DNA of 64,000 nt from Aspidiotus rigidus (GCA_035079385.1 JAVHKY010000013.1:16676001-16740000), one strand, 5' to 3'; shown: positions 32,477-45,214, numbered from the stretch's first letter. Numbers and translations: made by a program. Notes: generated by a model from the sequence alone, not told the origin.

Positions 32477-33150
32477 CAAAAACTCCTGTTGTTTTGGGCG
32501 AAGGAGAGAATGATACCGGCGACTTTGTTTTCCATTACATGCTCGCGGTAAGAGAACGATCAAGGCCCCGTGTTCGATAGTGGCAGGTGGATGCGAGAAA
32601 ATTCTCGTACGTTCACGCGAGGGAGGGAGTAATTCCGTAAAGCTCGTCTTTCGTTATGAGCTCCCTGTGATAGCTGTGAGAGATTGAACAGGCCTCGTAA
32701 TAGGACGGGCAAATTCAGAAAAAATCTCGTTGTTTGACGCAAAGGTGGAAAGGTTACTCTGAAGTCTGTCTTCGGTCATACACTGGGATGCGATCTTCGC
32801 GGTATGTTTTTCTCCATTGCCTGAAACAACGAGAATTTTCTCGTACTCACCCAATTAGATCGAACACAGGGCTCCAACTGGTCTCTCACCGCGAGCTCAT
32901 GACGAACGACGAGCGTCGAGCTTTATCATTCCCTCTTTCGCGTGAAACCGGGAAGATTTTCGCGGATTCCCCTGCCTGTATCAAACACGGGGGCGTGACG
33001 GATCTCTTACCGCGAGCTCATGACGAAAGATGAGCTTCAAGGTATCATTCCCTCCTTCGCGTGAAACCGGGAAGATTTCCGCGGGTTCCTCTGCCTGTAT
33101 CAAACAAGGGGGCACGATTGATCTCTTACCGCGAGCTCATGACGAAGGAT
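32477..33150. repeat. 119 bp satellite units in both orientations
   Basis: ctcttaccgcgagctcatgacga blocks at 32883, 33004 and 33123 (121 and 119 bp apart) run one way, while 32490-32720 has units in the opposite sense (ctcgcggtaagagaacgatc). Same family as 11.6-12.7 kb. Confidence 0.75.
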
Positions 33151-33151
33151 G

Positions 33152-33230
33152 AGCGTTTTGCGTTTTTGCGCTACGACAGGTTTAACCCAAATTCCCATTT
33201 AACTCTTAACATCTTTTTGGCGCATCCTCT
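33152..33230. mobile_element. Right TIR relic of the CAGGGTG element
   Basis: gcgtttttgcgctacgacag, then cccatttaactcttaacatc and tttttggc, the reverse complement of the TIR at 30561 and of the left TIR at 45215. The last few bases are degenerate. Confidence 0.6.
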
Positions 33231-33555
33231 AATTATGCTCAGTATTCATTTTAGAAAATTGAATAGAATTAAATATTATGTAAGTTCAAAAATAAGGAGG
33301 AGAGGCAAGAGTATTTCATGCCTGTGGGTCCCAAAGTATGAGATAAAATATGGGCGAATTTTGCTTATAGATTCATAGATGAGAGAGGGGAGGTGTATAC
33401 ATTTCTTTAGGCCCCAAAATGTTAAGTGTATGTAGCGGAGAAATGATGGGTGAACAAAATCCAAAGTTTCCTGAACAAAATTGAACAAAATGTGAACACA
33501 ATTATCACATGGATTTGAACCCAAAATTCGAAGATGGGGGTTGCATTTCCCCATC

Positions 33556-33667
33556 CCCCCTCAATTTGAAATGGATGTAGCGGGGAAACGACGAGTGAAC
33601 AAAATTTAAAATTTGTTGAACAAAATTGAACAAAATGTGAACAAAATTATGGCATTAGTCGCAACTC
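33556..33667. repeat. Right arm of outer inverted repeat
   Basis: Partner of 30434-30545. The two arms enclose the TIR element, mitochondrial insert and satellite units. Confidence 0.75.
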
Positions 33668-33910
33668 AAATATGATAGGAGGGAGACTTAGAAGACCTTA
33701 GAAGGAAGTTCAGAGTCTTATGGTGTTTGAAGCGTTGCATATCTAGCTCATTGAAGGGAATTAGTCAATTGGTATAGGAAGAATTGCATATCTAGTTACT
33801 CGAAGGGGCTATCTTTCAGACTATATACAAGATCACCGAGCTAGATATGATGGGAGGGGGGCTTAAAAAATTTTCGAGTTCCGAGCTTTGCATGGGCCGC
33901 CAGATGGCGG
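33668..33910. repeat. Helentron-like dispersed repeat piece
   Basis: Units with atatgataggagggagacttagaag and tagatatgatgggaggggggctt. Confidence 0.5.
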
Positions 33911-33959
33911 ACTTGTTTTCGAAAAAAAAAAAAAAAAAACGATATCGATTTAATCTTTT

Positions 33960-34560
33960 AGCTTATGATAAAAAAGACTATAAGCGATGATTCATCGTAT
34001 ATCATTTCATTATTTCCCCCATCTCACTCAACCGCTCCTAGAAAAATCGCTTGTTACGGGCCTGATACTAGGTCTCACTTCCAAGGCAGGAAAATTTCAA
34101 CCTTCGCTATTCTACGAGTAATCAATCTCCTTCCCAACATTCTCTCCTGGTTCCCCGACTAATGAGAAGATGAGCCTAACGAACCTCGCGCATTAGTATA
34201 CTTCAACCCATGGATCAAGGGGTCATGAGGTCCCTCAAAAGTCATTACAGACGACTAACTGTGATACGACTTATAGCATCCATCGACAGCCTTTTGTAAT
34301 TCACGTCAGATCCTACAGATGAAGAATTTGTTCAGACAACACCGTCGTTAGAGCTTCTCCCTGTAAGATGATGGAGACCATTAAGATTTTCTCAACTTCA
34401 ATGAAACCGTCATGATCACTGCTGCACTTACTGATGACGAGATTGTAGCTTCAGTAGAAGAAATTGCTGACGCTGCCGACGATGATTCTGAACCCGAAGC
34501 CGAAGAGACAATCGAAGAGCCAGTTACTGTGAGCCAGACTTTAGAGCCGTGAATTTATTA
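33960..34560 (+). pseudogene. Tigger/pogo-type DDE transposase C-terminal relic
   Basis: At 34207 the reading is PMDQGVMRSLKSHYRR, then VIRLIASIDSL, the highly conserved 'QPMDQGVIxSxKxxYRR' block that follows the last DDE catalytic residue in Tigger/pogo and CENP-B-like transposases. At about 34430-34550 comes the acidic tail with LTDDEIVASVEEIADAADDD and PEAEETIEE. Several stops and frameshifts lie between these blocks, and the catalytic core upstream is not recognisable. A dead Tc1/mariner-superfamily relic. Confidence 0.78.
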
Positions 34561-36580
34561 GCAAAATTTCACGAAAATTCTGACCCTACTACCCTTGAAA
34601 CTTCTCATGTTGTCAAAACTTGCATCTTCTCTAAGTTCTTTTTCAATTCAGTACATGAATTTGATGGGCGGGGGGGATTACCGACTTCTATACGTAAACG
34701 TGTGGTAATGTATTACAAATTGTACGTTTTTTTTTTTTTTTGCAACTCGGCTATGACCTAGCGATTTGCCCGGGCCCTAACGTGTAGCAGTATGAGAGTA
34801 TTTTTACTGTAAGCACACTACAGTCATTATTAAAATCAATTATTTATTCATACGTATGCTCGGTCACTTACTTATTACCAACTTGATAGCAAATATTAAT
34901 CATAACGGAGCAGATCGTAATTCGTGCGATTTTAAAGAAACTGCTCTTCTTATCAGGAGGAAATTCGTACCGCATTCAAGGTATTTCACTTTTATTTTCT
35001 CAAATAATTAAAGCTCTTACAAAGAAATTCATGTAATGAAAGTGGGAATTGTTAACACTTTTTTTGTTTGTATTTGTATTTTCTATTCTTTAACATTTTT
35101 AACAAGAAATTTTAGAAAACTTGCAAAAAAATACGAATATCGGCGTGTACGTACCGCTAATTTGTCAATGACAGTATACGGCTTGCATTTTACCTTCTTT
35201 CGAAGCGAGGAAACGAACGATCGTCGTTCGTCAAAGTTATAATGGGCTGAAGAAAAATTGCACCTTTTATGCGTGAGTACGCGACAAAAATTAACTTCCT
35301 CGTATTTTCGGACTGAAAATATTCTCGCGAATGTTTGAGAATTGGACTAACGAGAGCGCAACAAATCGACGACCTTGTGTCGACTGGCGCTCAATGTTTA
35401 CAATATTATTCGAATATTGCGCTTTGCCTATCGTGTAGTTTAGGAGTCGCGAAGACTTTCGTAATTTTACGCGAACAAATCCCTGCGGAACGGTCGCGAG
35501 ACTTCGAAAAATTTCGAACTTACGAGCTACATTTACAGCGAATCGTTTTTCCAAAGGATAAAAGCTTGAACAAATTTTGGCTTCTCGCCTATATTACATG
35601 GTTGCGAAGGGATGGGGGGCCTCCAACCATGTTTCAGGACGTTGCGAAGAGTGACAGTAGCTATCCGAGGAAGACTTTAGCTCGTACATTTGAGGACACC
35701 GTCACTTTCAATTTTAATGTCTCCTAAGCTTCTACAAGTCCCTAAAGATTCAACTCGCGCTCGACAAGATCTCCTCGTCGTGGGTCTCGGATCGTGGATT
35801 TCGCTTTTCTTATGAAAACCCCGCTCTACTTAAGTCTTTTTCTTTCTTTCCCAACTTATCCTCCAGAACTTCCGAATCAGCGTTCGATCCTCCACCAAAC
35901 TCCATGGCCTTACCTTCGATTCTTAATACTTCTGGACTCTCCACATCGAACACTCGAAAGCCGAATGTCTAAACTCACTGAATATCTCTTAATATCTATC
36001 CTAAGCTCACACCTTTGACTATATATTGTATATGGACTACGCTAAGCGGTAAAAAGTACGGCTCAACATCAGAGTGTGCAGCGGGGAAAAGTGTGACACG
36101 TGTATTTTAAATACGCGTGGTCAGTGCCGCATACGGAATTCCTTATCACATCTGAGGACGCTTTTCTCGGTCGTTTTATACACACTAGCGCACTCCACAT
36201 AATATATATTCAAAGGCTCACACTAGTTGCAGTTGCAAGCTTCTCCTTCAGCTATACAATTCTCTAATCTACTCTCAACTGTACTAAGGAGCCCCAATCT
36301 ACGGATGGACTGACAAATTTTCCCTAAAATCTCTGGATGCAAAATAATCTGCTGCCTGCCTTGAGTCCAGCTCTTGGTGCCCTGCACAACAATCCTACGC
36401 TCGCCTATGCACTGAGGCTGGTATTCCTCCTCTACAATTTCGCTAATGATCGATCAACGTCGACTTTATTGCATCAGTGGCCTAGTTTCTCCAACTTTCA
36501 ATCTTCCTTCTCTCACTCAGTTCTCAAAACCCACTTCTTCTTTCATTGAAATTCCATATTTAATACCATCTTGAATGTAA
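34561..36580. other. Unassigned sequence
   Basis: The longest frame (35335-35727) opens with TTG, resembles no family and is opposed by an equally long frame on the other strand. From about 35780 the strand becomes C/T-rich, probably leading into the non-LTR relic. Confidence 0.35.
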
Positions 36581-37495
36581 GCTCCTTCTCGCTGTTTACT
36601 CGTCCACCACTCCCTGGGCATTCCCGACGCCTAATATTCGCCTGGACCTGACTACTTTACCGAAGTCGTCCAAACACACTATTAATGATTTTCCTGCCCT
36701 CAATCCAAATTGGAATCCATAGTTGGCTACACTTTCTCTGTCGATTTCGTAAAAAAAAAACCGGCCTCTATATATTCTGCTGCTTTACTTACCTGTTTCT
36801 TCTCCCCACTCTTCGTAAATTCGTCCTCCATCCGTTCTTCTTTCCTCTCTCCCATACTCTTCTAACTCTATCGTTCAACGCATTCTCATTCATCTGCTCA
36901 CACTAACATCTTCTCTATCTTCAATTGCCTTCAGGTCATATCGGCCTACTTCTCTCTTCCCTTCGCTCTTCGTAAATTCGTAATCCATTCCTCTTCTCTT
37001 TCCCTTCTCTAAGGCTTGCAAGACTCACACTCTTCTAACGCTATCGTTCAGTGCGTACCTTAATGCATCTTCTTTATCTTCAATTTCCTTCCGCCGAATT
37101 CCTGATCACATTGGCCTCCAGGAACACGACGCAGTGGACCTAGCAGCCAAGCAAACCCTGGTCTCTTCCTCAATCACTGATCCATCCTCTTCTCCGGCCT
37201 ATAAATCAAAATCTTACTATCGTTCTCGGATTATCTTATCCTTCGGTCCTCTCAAACCCACAATAAACAGACCGATATCCTGGTTTTCTTCAATTAGTTC
37301 CTCACACCATGGAGAAATTGTCACTATACGATTTAGAACTGGGCACACCCGCCTAACCCACTCATTCCTTCTCATTGGGTTCTCCGCTTTACTCTCATGT
37401 CAATGCTGCCATACTGAGGAACTATCCGTCTCCCATTTCTTTTCCTGCTCATACTTATTCTCGAACGTTCCTTATTCAGCTAGGAACTCTTAAAT
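36580..37495 (+). pseudogene. RNase H and C-terminal relic of non-LTR retrotransposon, plus strand
   Basis: At about 36600 the plus strand reads TTPWAFPTPNIRLDLTTLPK, the linker before RNase H (compare PPWTYNQPSLRLDIT at 10.3 kb). The catalytic core is decayed. At about 37100 IPDHIGLQEHDAVDLAAKQT is the C-terminal IPGHxGI..ND..DxAAK block, with the last catalytic Asp (DLAAK). Then GEIVTIRFRTGHTRLTHSFL and a degraded Cys/His knuckle follow. Frame breaks lie between them. Same family as the intronic minus-strand copies, but clearly a separate insertion. Confidence 0.78.
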
Positions 37496-39345
37496 AAACG
37501 CCAAACGAAGTTTCCTCGAGGTACCTCTTGACTTATCATAAAATTTTTTTAAGCCAAATGGAATGTTTGTGAATGCGGATCTGTCAGAAAATAATTTCCC
37601 CCTGCCCTCTCCGAGAACTTAGAATACTTCAAACTTCACTCCGGTACATATAAAATTGTAAATCCATATAATGAGAAAAAATGATCTTCCCACATTCGAT
37701 GCTTTGAGTAAGGAAATAATCAAGCACTAGAAATGTTCTCTCATTTACCTACGTACATACTTTAGAAAATACTGACTTTCGGATTTTCGCATCCATCAAT
37801 CACTCAGACGTTGTCAACTAGAAGATCAACGAGATGTCAAAACTTACTTAAAATTGTGAAGAAAGTGCTTTCCATTTTTGAAGCTAGACTGCTCCATGTA
37901 CATCGATGTTTCAGTCTAACTCTACCGCGATTGCCATTACATGTATCGTATGAACTTTCAATGAAAATTGATACTTTCTTCGGTTTTAACGGAAGACAAA
38001 ATAAAAGAGAACAAAGATAACGTGATGTCATACAACGACTAAAGATATTTTTCAGCGACACGTTGAAGAAAAACGAGAGAATTCATAAAATTCGACCAGA
38101 AGCTCGAATCCCATAGGAAAGCAGACGCCTAACTGGCACACGAAAAATATACTATGGCAAAATGACTTTCGGTTTAATAGTGCATCACAGTGATAACAAT
38201 TGGCGCCTAATACCTATTGTCTCTTGGGTGACTGAAAAACGTTTCTGGATTTTATGTATAAAATAATGAAAAATATTTTCACTTCAGCGTCAAATAAAGT
38301 AACTAGTATAAATTAAGCTAATGGTCCCTACATGATAAAAAATCAGTTAAGTTATATACAGTGTCGAAACACTCGTCTGGATGACACCAGCAGTCTAACG
38401 ACTTCCTCGTCTTTTTTATTCATTTTTACGGTCGAAAAACTGTGACTCGGAAAATTTATCTTTTTTAAAATGGTTCTTCGGTCAAGGAACCTCCTCGCTA
38501 ACCTTATTTTTCTATATTTAATATTTACGTTCTATTTTTACTTTTTCGTGAATAAAACGTTACAGAACTTATTCTAAGTGACAAGGCTCAAACAGACGCA
38601 CGTTTACCGCGTCGATGTGGTAATAATCATATCAGCTTATCAAATAAAGCTTTCGGATATTAAATTATTGTAGAGTGTACCGTAATTTCTACTGATACAA
38701 AAAGAGTACACGAGGCGGAAAATTGTCGTAGTTACATTTAATCGCCACGAGAACACGAGAGAACAGGGTGAATATAGAAAAGACCAACTGTATAAGGGTG
38801 GCCAGAGGGAGAGAGGAGGTGGGTACAGGGAGATCGAAAATATTTTAATTTAGCGTGACCGTGCTATTGTCACCGGTTTGCGAGTTAGCGAGTTCCGTTA
38901 GGTCGAAAAGATTTTCTTCGTAGGTGTCTGGCGCCACAATTGGGTATAGACGTTTACATTTTTCATACGGATCGGCTGAACTTGGCGCTAATTCAGATTA
39001 GTTATCGTTTCTTACTACAATATGTTTTTCCGAACATTAACAAGGAGACGGTCAAGAAAAATAAACGTCGTCCGCGCGGAATGTGTCCAATTTTTTTTTT
39101 CTTTAATTTCAACTTTCGAGCTCTCGTGAGACGTGAAAAAACTTTTTCATGAGCTAAATAAGTATGAACAAGAGATGAGACCAGAAGTTGGGGTAGATAA
39201 GTCAGAGCTATTGAAACTTAAAAAATTACCCATTCACGAGTTGTGTACACGGTGTATACAAGGGTACTGGTATGAGTATGGCCACCTAGTAGACTGGGAG
39301 CTCACTGCAAATTTTTTAATTGGAGGGATCTAAAATTACCGTACA
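37496..39345. other. Unassigned sequence
   Basis: Single-copy-looking, with no recognisable protein. A 66-codon frame at 39133-39333 (ELLKLKKLPIHELCTRCIQG) has fairly even codon use but no homology I can name. Confidence 0.35.
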
Positions 39346-39351
39346 TTTATT

Positions 39352-40530
39352 AGCGGGGAACCCGCTATTCATTTTGTTAGGAGATTACATCCTCAGAAAA
39401 CGTCCGCGTCCGTGTCCGCAGGTTAGGTTAGGTTTCAGGACTTAGAAGAATTTCGAGTCTCGAGCTATATATGATAGGAGGGGGACTTCGAAGAATTTCG
39501 AGTCTCGAGCTATATATGAAAGGAGGGGGGGAGGGACTTGGAAGAATTTTGACTTTCGAGCTACTATCCGCCGTTCGCCGTCCAACCAAAAACATAGAAA
39601 AAACGACGGCTTCCTTAACGAAGTTAAACGAGGAACGCAGGGAACCTGTTTTATGAGTCAAATAGGATTTGGTATTGAAAATTCAAGGAAGCCTAGACCT
39701 AGATAAAGCTAGTATAAAGAAGGCCTAGACGTAAAATAAGCCTAGTATAATGTAGTTTGAAAGTCCAAGTTTTTCTCAAATCTCGAGCTATTTATGATAG
39801 GAGGGAGACTTGGGAAGATTTGTCCCCTATCATATATAGCTCGAGAGTCAAAAGTTTTCCAAGTCCCTCTTCTATCATATATGGCGCGAGAGTCGAATTT
39901 TTTCTAAGTCCCCCCTCCTATCATCTATAGCTCGAGAGTCGAAATTTTTCTAAGTCCCTCGCCTATTATATATGGCTCGAGAGTCGAAATTTTTCTAAGT
40001 TTTTCGCTGGACGGCGGACGGCGCACGCCAGATTTCTCAAATAGTCCCCCATAAAACAGGTTCCCTGTTAAAATTTTGAGACTCAAGCTATATATGATAG
40101 GAGGAGGACTTAGAAGAATTTCGAGTCTTGAGCTATATATGATAGAAGGGGGACTTAGAAGAATTTCGAGTCTCGAGCTATATATGAAAGGAGGGGGGGG
40201 GGGACTTGGAAGAATTTTGACTTTCGAGCTACTGTCCGCCGTTCGCCGTCCAACCAAAAACATAGAAAAATGATGAGACTCGAGCTATATATGATAGGAG
40301 GGGGACTTAGAAGATTTAGAAGAATTTCGAGTCTCGAGCTATATATGATAGAAGGGGGACTTAGAAGAATTTCGACTCTCGAGCTATATATGATAGGAGG
40401 GAATGTAGAATGATAATTTCGATTTGAATTATATGACAAGATCATCAACTCAGTTCCACACCACCTGAGAGGTCGAGTTAAGGAATTGCGGGTTCCCCGC
40501 TGCCATTGCAACGTCTGCAATGGCTTCTAA
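39352..40530. mobile_element. Helentron-like non-autonomous element with 45 bp minisatellite
   Basis: The left part has GCGGGGAACCCGC (39353-39365) and the right part its near inverted partner GCGGGTTCCCCGC (40488-40500), followed by a hairpin GCCATTGCA-acgtc-TGCAATGGC (40502-40524), TT and CTAA before a T-run. Subterminal inverted repeats plus a 3' hairpin and CTRR end fit Helentron-type elements. The interior holds 45 bp units (ggacttagaagaatttcgag, tctcgagctatatatgatag) in one sense at 39430-39560 and 40080-40400 and the opposite sense at 39820-40000. No protein coding. Classification is inference. Confidence 0.6.
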
Positions 40531-40559
40531 TTTTTTTCGAGTATTTTGTATGACAAATG

Positions 40560-41260
40560 ACATCTTTGAAGTCTGGCAGCGCTAAGTGACCGGAGACAGA
40601 AATGGCGTTAGCTACAAGTGGCCAAAAATTCTCCTGCGGACTGTGTTTCAATTCCATTATTCCGAAGAACATGCAGGACCGTTTTCGTCCACGTGATACC
40701 TTACCATTCAATTTTCCTTGGACCACTGTTCTGTTTCCCAAATATCTATTCTTTCAATTTTCGATCATTTTACAGAGAATACCCTCCGCTAGTCCAAGCT
40801 TTTATAGCACCTCGGTGTTCTTGTCTTTGTCCGTCCATATTCTCCTGTAGCACGACATCTCAGATGCGTCTATTTTTCTTTCCATTTTCTTCGATGCGGT
40901 CCATCTTTCGGCTGCATACCTTAGACCTGACCGCGGCGTTTTCTTGTCTTTCAAAACCCGTTCCAGATTGTCGAAGGCGTTCCTTGTAGCGGCTATTCTC
41001 GCCTTCATTTCATCCTCACCCCTACCGCCCGGCGATACTCCGACACCGAAATATTTATATTGCTCCACCTGCTTCCGTTTTGTGTTTCCGATCTGTATAT
41101 AAAGGCTTATGTTCTTTCTCCACTTGTATAACTTTGGTTTTATCTACATTGATTTTCATATGGTGTTTCTCACTTTCAATGTCCGGACATTCGCTTGGAC
41201 CCGACCGAAACCCCCAATAACCCAGGAAGATTAGGCTCAAAAATAAGAATAAATGGAAAT
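40560..41260 (-). pseudogene. RTE/CR1-like non-LTR reverse transcriptase C-terminus
   Basis: Minus-strand pieces MKINVDKTKVIQV (41.15 kb), YKYFGVGVSPGGRGEDEM, then ARIAATRNAFDNLERVL and YAAERWTASKKMERKIDASE with YRRIW (40.8-41.07 kb) match the RT thumb and connection of RTE/CR1-like elements (KYLGxxI....I..RI..A..AF..L, YGAETWxL...RKLxAxExxxLRRI). Stops and frame changes separate the pieces, and the palm is missing. GKVSRGRKR at about 40.7 kb resembles the RGR(P)RK(R)W tail. Confidence 0.75.
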
Positions 41261-41482
41261 AAATGCCGGCAAAGGTCTTTTTCGTGGATTGTGTTTAAAA
41301 TGGTCTCCTGATGAACATACTAAGAGTCAACAGCGATCAGAGAGCGGGCCCTCCCCCAAAGGGGGTCGAAGTACCACAAAAATTAGTTTTCTGAGAATAA
41401 ATCGAAAACTAAGCATCAGAGAAAAATAAGTTTCGAACAAAAGTTGTTCCTCATCAAATTTCCTATAAATTTCACTGTATGT
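41261..41482. repeat. Diverged foldback-family fragment
   Basis: ctaagcatcagagaaaaataag, tcgaacaaaagttgttcctc and atcaaatttcctataaat are shared with 62.69-62.85 kb and, more weakly, 50.70-50.86 kb. It abuts the foldback element at 41483. Confidence 0.5.
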
Positions 41483-43168
41483 ATGTCAACTTAGCCCAAA
41501 AACTCAAGCTGAAAAGTTGGTTTGAAAGTTGAGCGATTTTCTAAAATTTTTGATTTTAGTGTTGGTGTAGTCAAATTAGATAGGTTTGGAAAAAAAAAAG
41601 AATATTGTGACATAGTAAAGTTCTGATTTCTGGAAATGGTCAAGAATGAAGTCCAAAACAACATACTAACTTCTCCGCGTTTTTCCCCAAGAGCATCTTT
41701 TTTATGGGGGTTGAAAACCCCTCAAAATCCGTTTTTTGTAAATATCCCGCTTAATACGCATTTTAGAGAAAAAATTCATCAGTCAAAAATTATTCCTCGT
41801 GAGATTTACTATCGGCCTACGTATTTCATTTCTAACCTACACGTGATAGTTAGCTCAAAAATTCATGGAAATTGAGCCTCCGCCATGCAAATCGCTCCTT
41901 GCCGAGAGATGACGTCGTTGCGCGGGGGTTACGCGCGAAGGTAACGTTAATATTTCGCTAGTCCATACGATGAAACGTATACTAATTTTATTAGTTTTAA
42001 TTAATTGTTACAGGGAATTTGCTGCACGATATTATTTTGAGAAAGGTATAATCAACTGCCTATCATACATGAAAATAAAGTTTTCCATACATGGACAGAC
42101 ATTTTAAAAATCGTTTCTTATGCATGTATGATATGTAAAAAGCTGAATGGGGGGCTGTAAACATGCGAGCCCTTCCCCCATTTCGATTTTTCTAGTTGGA
42201 GTGGGTGGATTCGTTTGTACTGGGTTGTGCCGTAGAGTTTTCCGTTCGTGCTGGTCTTCTCCCCCCCCCAACCTTATGAGGGGGCTCTATACCAGGCCAG
42301 GCCAGGCCAGGCCAGGCCAGCACGTCGTGCTCCATCTTCGGACTGAAAACAAACTGAATTTCGCGTGCTACGTTTTTACTGTACTATGCTCTCAAGTTTT
42401 CCGTTCTGGTTGTTTCAAGCGATGGTGGGAATGGATGTGGTCTTCTGTTGTGGACTCGCGGTGAGATTTTGACTTCGACCCGCGTACAATTGAAGTGGGC
42501 TAACATGTGAAATTGTTTCAAGCAATGGAAGGAATGTCACCAAGAAGCTTGTTATTGTTGTGTGCTCCCACAAATTCAAGAATAACCGCCGCATTACAAA
42601 CCCGAGAATAACACGCTTCTTGTCAAAGTTGGCGTAGTCGCATGAGGGTTTCACGTTGATAGTCGATTGGGTCAGGCAAACTTGTTCCGCCATTTCAGGC
42701 GACCTCCCGAGAAGCTTGTTTTGCGATGAGAGATTGACTACATGAGTCTTGCAATTATCAAAACGGAGAAACAAGAGATAACAAGCTTCTTGGTATCATT
42801 CCCTATATCACCTGGAACAATAAGGAATTCAGCAAGTTTGCCTGGATTTCACGAGGAATAATTTTTGACTGATGAATTTTTTCTCTAAAATGCGTATTAA
42901 GCGGGATATTTACAAAAAACTGATTTTGAGGGGTTTTCAACCCCCATAAAAAAGATGCTCTTGGGAAAAAAAGCGGAGAAGTTAATATGTTGTTTTGGAC
43001 TTCATTCTTGACCATTTCCAGCAATCAGACCTTTACTATGTCGCAATATTCTTTTTTGTTTCCAAACCTGTCTAATTTGACTACACTAACACTAAAATCA
43101 AAAATTTTAGAAAATCGCTCAACTTTTAAACCAACTTTTCAGCTCGAGTTTTTGGGCTAAGTTGACAT
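41483..43168. mobile_element. 1.7 kb foldback element with ~325 bp inverted arms
   Basis: Left arm 41483-41806 and right arm 42845-43168 are reverse complements (coordinate sum 84651) with few differences. The ends read ATGTCAACTTAGCCCAAAAA. The interior carries gtggactcgcggtgagattt and two opposed accaagaagcttgttatt blocks (about 42540 and 42790) related to the 119 bp satellite, plus a (CAGGC)n run at 42290-42320. No transposase frame. A related diverged arm lies at 50620-50860. Confidence 0.78.
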
Positions 43169-45175
43169 GCACTGCTTGAGTATTAGAGTTTCAAGTTTGA
43201 CCGCTCCTCTCTCTAGTCCAGACAAGCTTTGCCAAATGCCAAAGAATGGACGAAGATAACAAAGATTGGTTCCAGTTCAGTTCAGCTGTTCAGCCGTTCG
43301 GCATAAAAGCTTGTAGTGCAAGCACCCGATGGAAATGATCACGAACTGGAGAATAGGTATCTTCCACAGTATGACCTAGCCCTAACTCTCCCGGTCGTTT
43401 CGTCTGGACTCAAATTCCTTCATAACATTGATCAGCCAAAAATCAACTTAATTAAGCCAGCTGAATTGAGCTGGAAGCCGGCTGAATTTTCCCAATATTG
43501 CCGAAAGCGAAGTTTTTCAAGATTGTAAATCTGAGCCAAATACTGAAGCTGAAGTTTTCGGCTGCAGTACTCTGCTAAAATCTTATAATTCAAAAGGTTC
43601 CCTTCTTATACACAACACATATCATCCAACAAAAATAATCAACGCAGTGAGGTGTGAGTGATTTAAGTGATTTCAATCATATTTCATTCTCATCACGAAC
43701 GAGATCGAAATTTGTACGTCAACTCTTATTAATAATATTGTTATCCTACAAATTTTCAGCCGTCTATCAATTTCTCAGATTTATTTTCCGCTTTTGATAT
43801 GCTTTCATTTCCTGAATGTTGTTTTTATGATGTTCCTCCGGATGAATCTTAGCAAGGTCTCATATTAAAAGTACAAATACAATGTTGAATGGTGATGTAG
43901 TTTATTGTAAATAAGAGATAAGGAACGAGAAAACAAATTCCTAGTTCAAGGCTGTATCAGAAATCTGATAACAAAAAAAAGCGATATCCGCATTTCCAAG
44001 GTATTGTGAATCTTTCGAAACACAAGTCCATCTGATGAACAAACAATGTTATCAGAATGGAACTAAGTTCGGGGGGGCTACGGATGGGGACCGTTCCCTC
44101 TTTCCTAGGAATGTTTCGCTCTCACTTTGTACAACTGACATGACAGAACAGAGTCACATTTACATTGTTTCATATTCGACGACACGCTGCCTACTCAGGA
44201 TTAAAATCAACTACGGGTTCAAGGGTGTCTAATACAAAATTTACAAGCTCGAAGATAATTTACTACCCTACGATACAATTTATAATAGTTCGTTTACTCG
44301 CGGCCGGCTGTCATTTACGAGTATAATTTTCATTATTAATGAGGATCCATTACCATTTACAGGTATTCATCTCACAATTCACGCTAGACAATAATAAATA
44401 TCACCGAATAATTAAGGAAATACGGACAGAGAAAAGACACTTAAGTCTTCAGTATTCGTATGAGAAATATATAATGTTGAGTCTTTCACACCACACTCAA
44501 ACACATCCATACAATACTATAAAACATCGGTGACAAATTAGCGTTCTTATTTCCAATGTTGATTTGTTTTTTCGTTAATTACTCGTGTGACTTCGGATTC
44601 TCACTCGTTAGGTGCCGTATAGGTTGAGCTTCATTTTTTCCATCATTTATGAGAGCATCCCTCTAGTCGGTGAAGCATCAGTCTTATCGTATTACGTTAA
44701 ACTGCTCGATCTTGATTTGCCATTGATTAAAATTAGAGTGCAGTTATAGTCATCGTCATGGTGAAAGAACGCGCCAGCCTTAACAACCTTCAACAATCAT
44801 AAATACGTCCGTCAACTCGCTGTCGTGTCTGAAAAATTTATTTTATTCATTTTACTCATGTCATGAGTTCAGCTCATTCCTGGCCGAAACCAGCTGACTC
44901 ATGGAAACTTCGAATTTGTTTCTTTATTCATTTGGGCAATTGTCATTCGTCCTATTTCCTTACAAAATATTAGTACTAGACTATTTAATTCATTAGTGCC
45001 GGCGCGAGGCACGAGCATTTGCTTGAGGAAGCTTCCCAGATGAACCAATTTCATACGCTTTGATTAGTTAACCTCATGCTGATGCACTTTTTCAGCTCCA
45101 TCATAATAGTGCCTTTTCTGTGTCCCAATCAATGAAATTTGATACGAGTGCGGCGTATTCTATGCCTTCCACATA
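43169..45175. other. Unassigned sequence
   Basis: AT-rich, with no repeat family or protein recognised. The frame at 43316-43528 opens with GTG and has no homology. Confidence 0.35.
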
Positions 45176-45214
45176 TCTAGGACAGATTCATGATCAATAA
45201 ACTGTCCACATATA
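45176..45214. repeat. Left remnant of a ~47 bp minisatellite
   Basis: ggacagattcatgatcaata then aactgtccacatata. The unit resumes at 46942 beyond the inserted TIR element. Confidence 0.65.

Noticed and set aside
35335..35727. A 130-codon frame on the plus strand
   Set aside because: It opens at TTG, has no motif or homology, and an 87-codon frame lies opposite it; likely chance in sequence of moderate GC.
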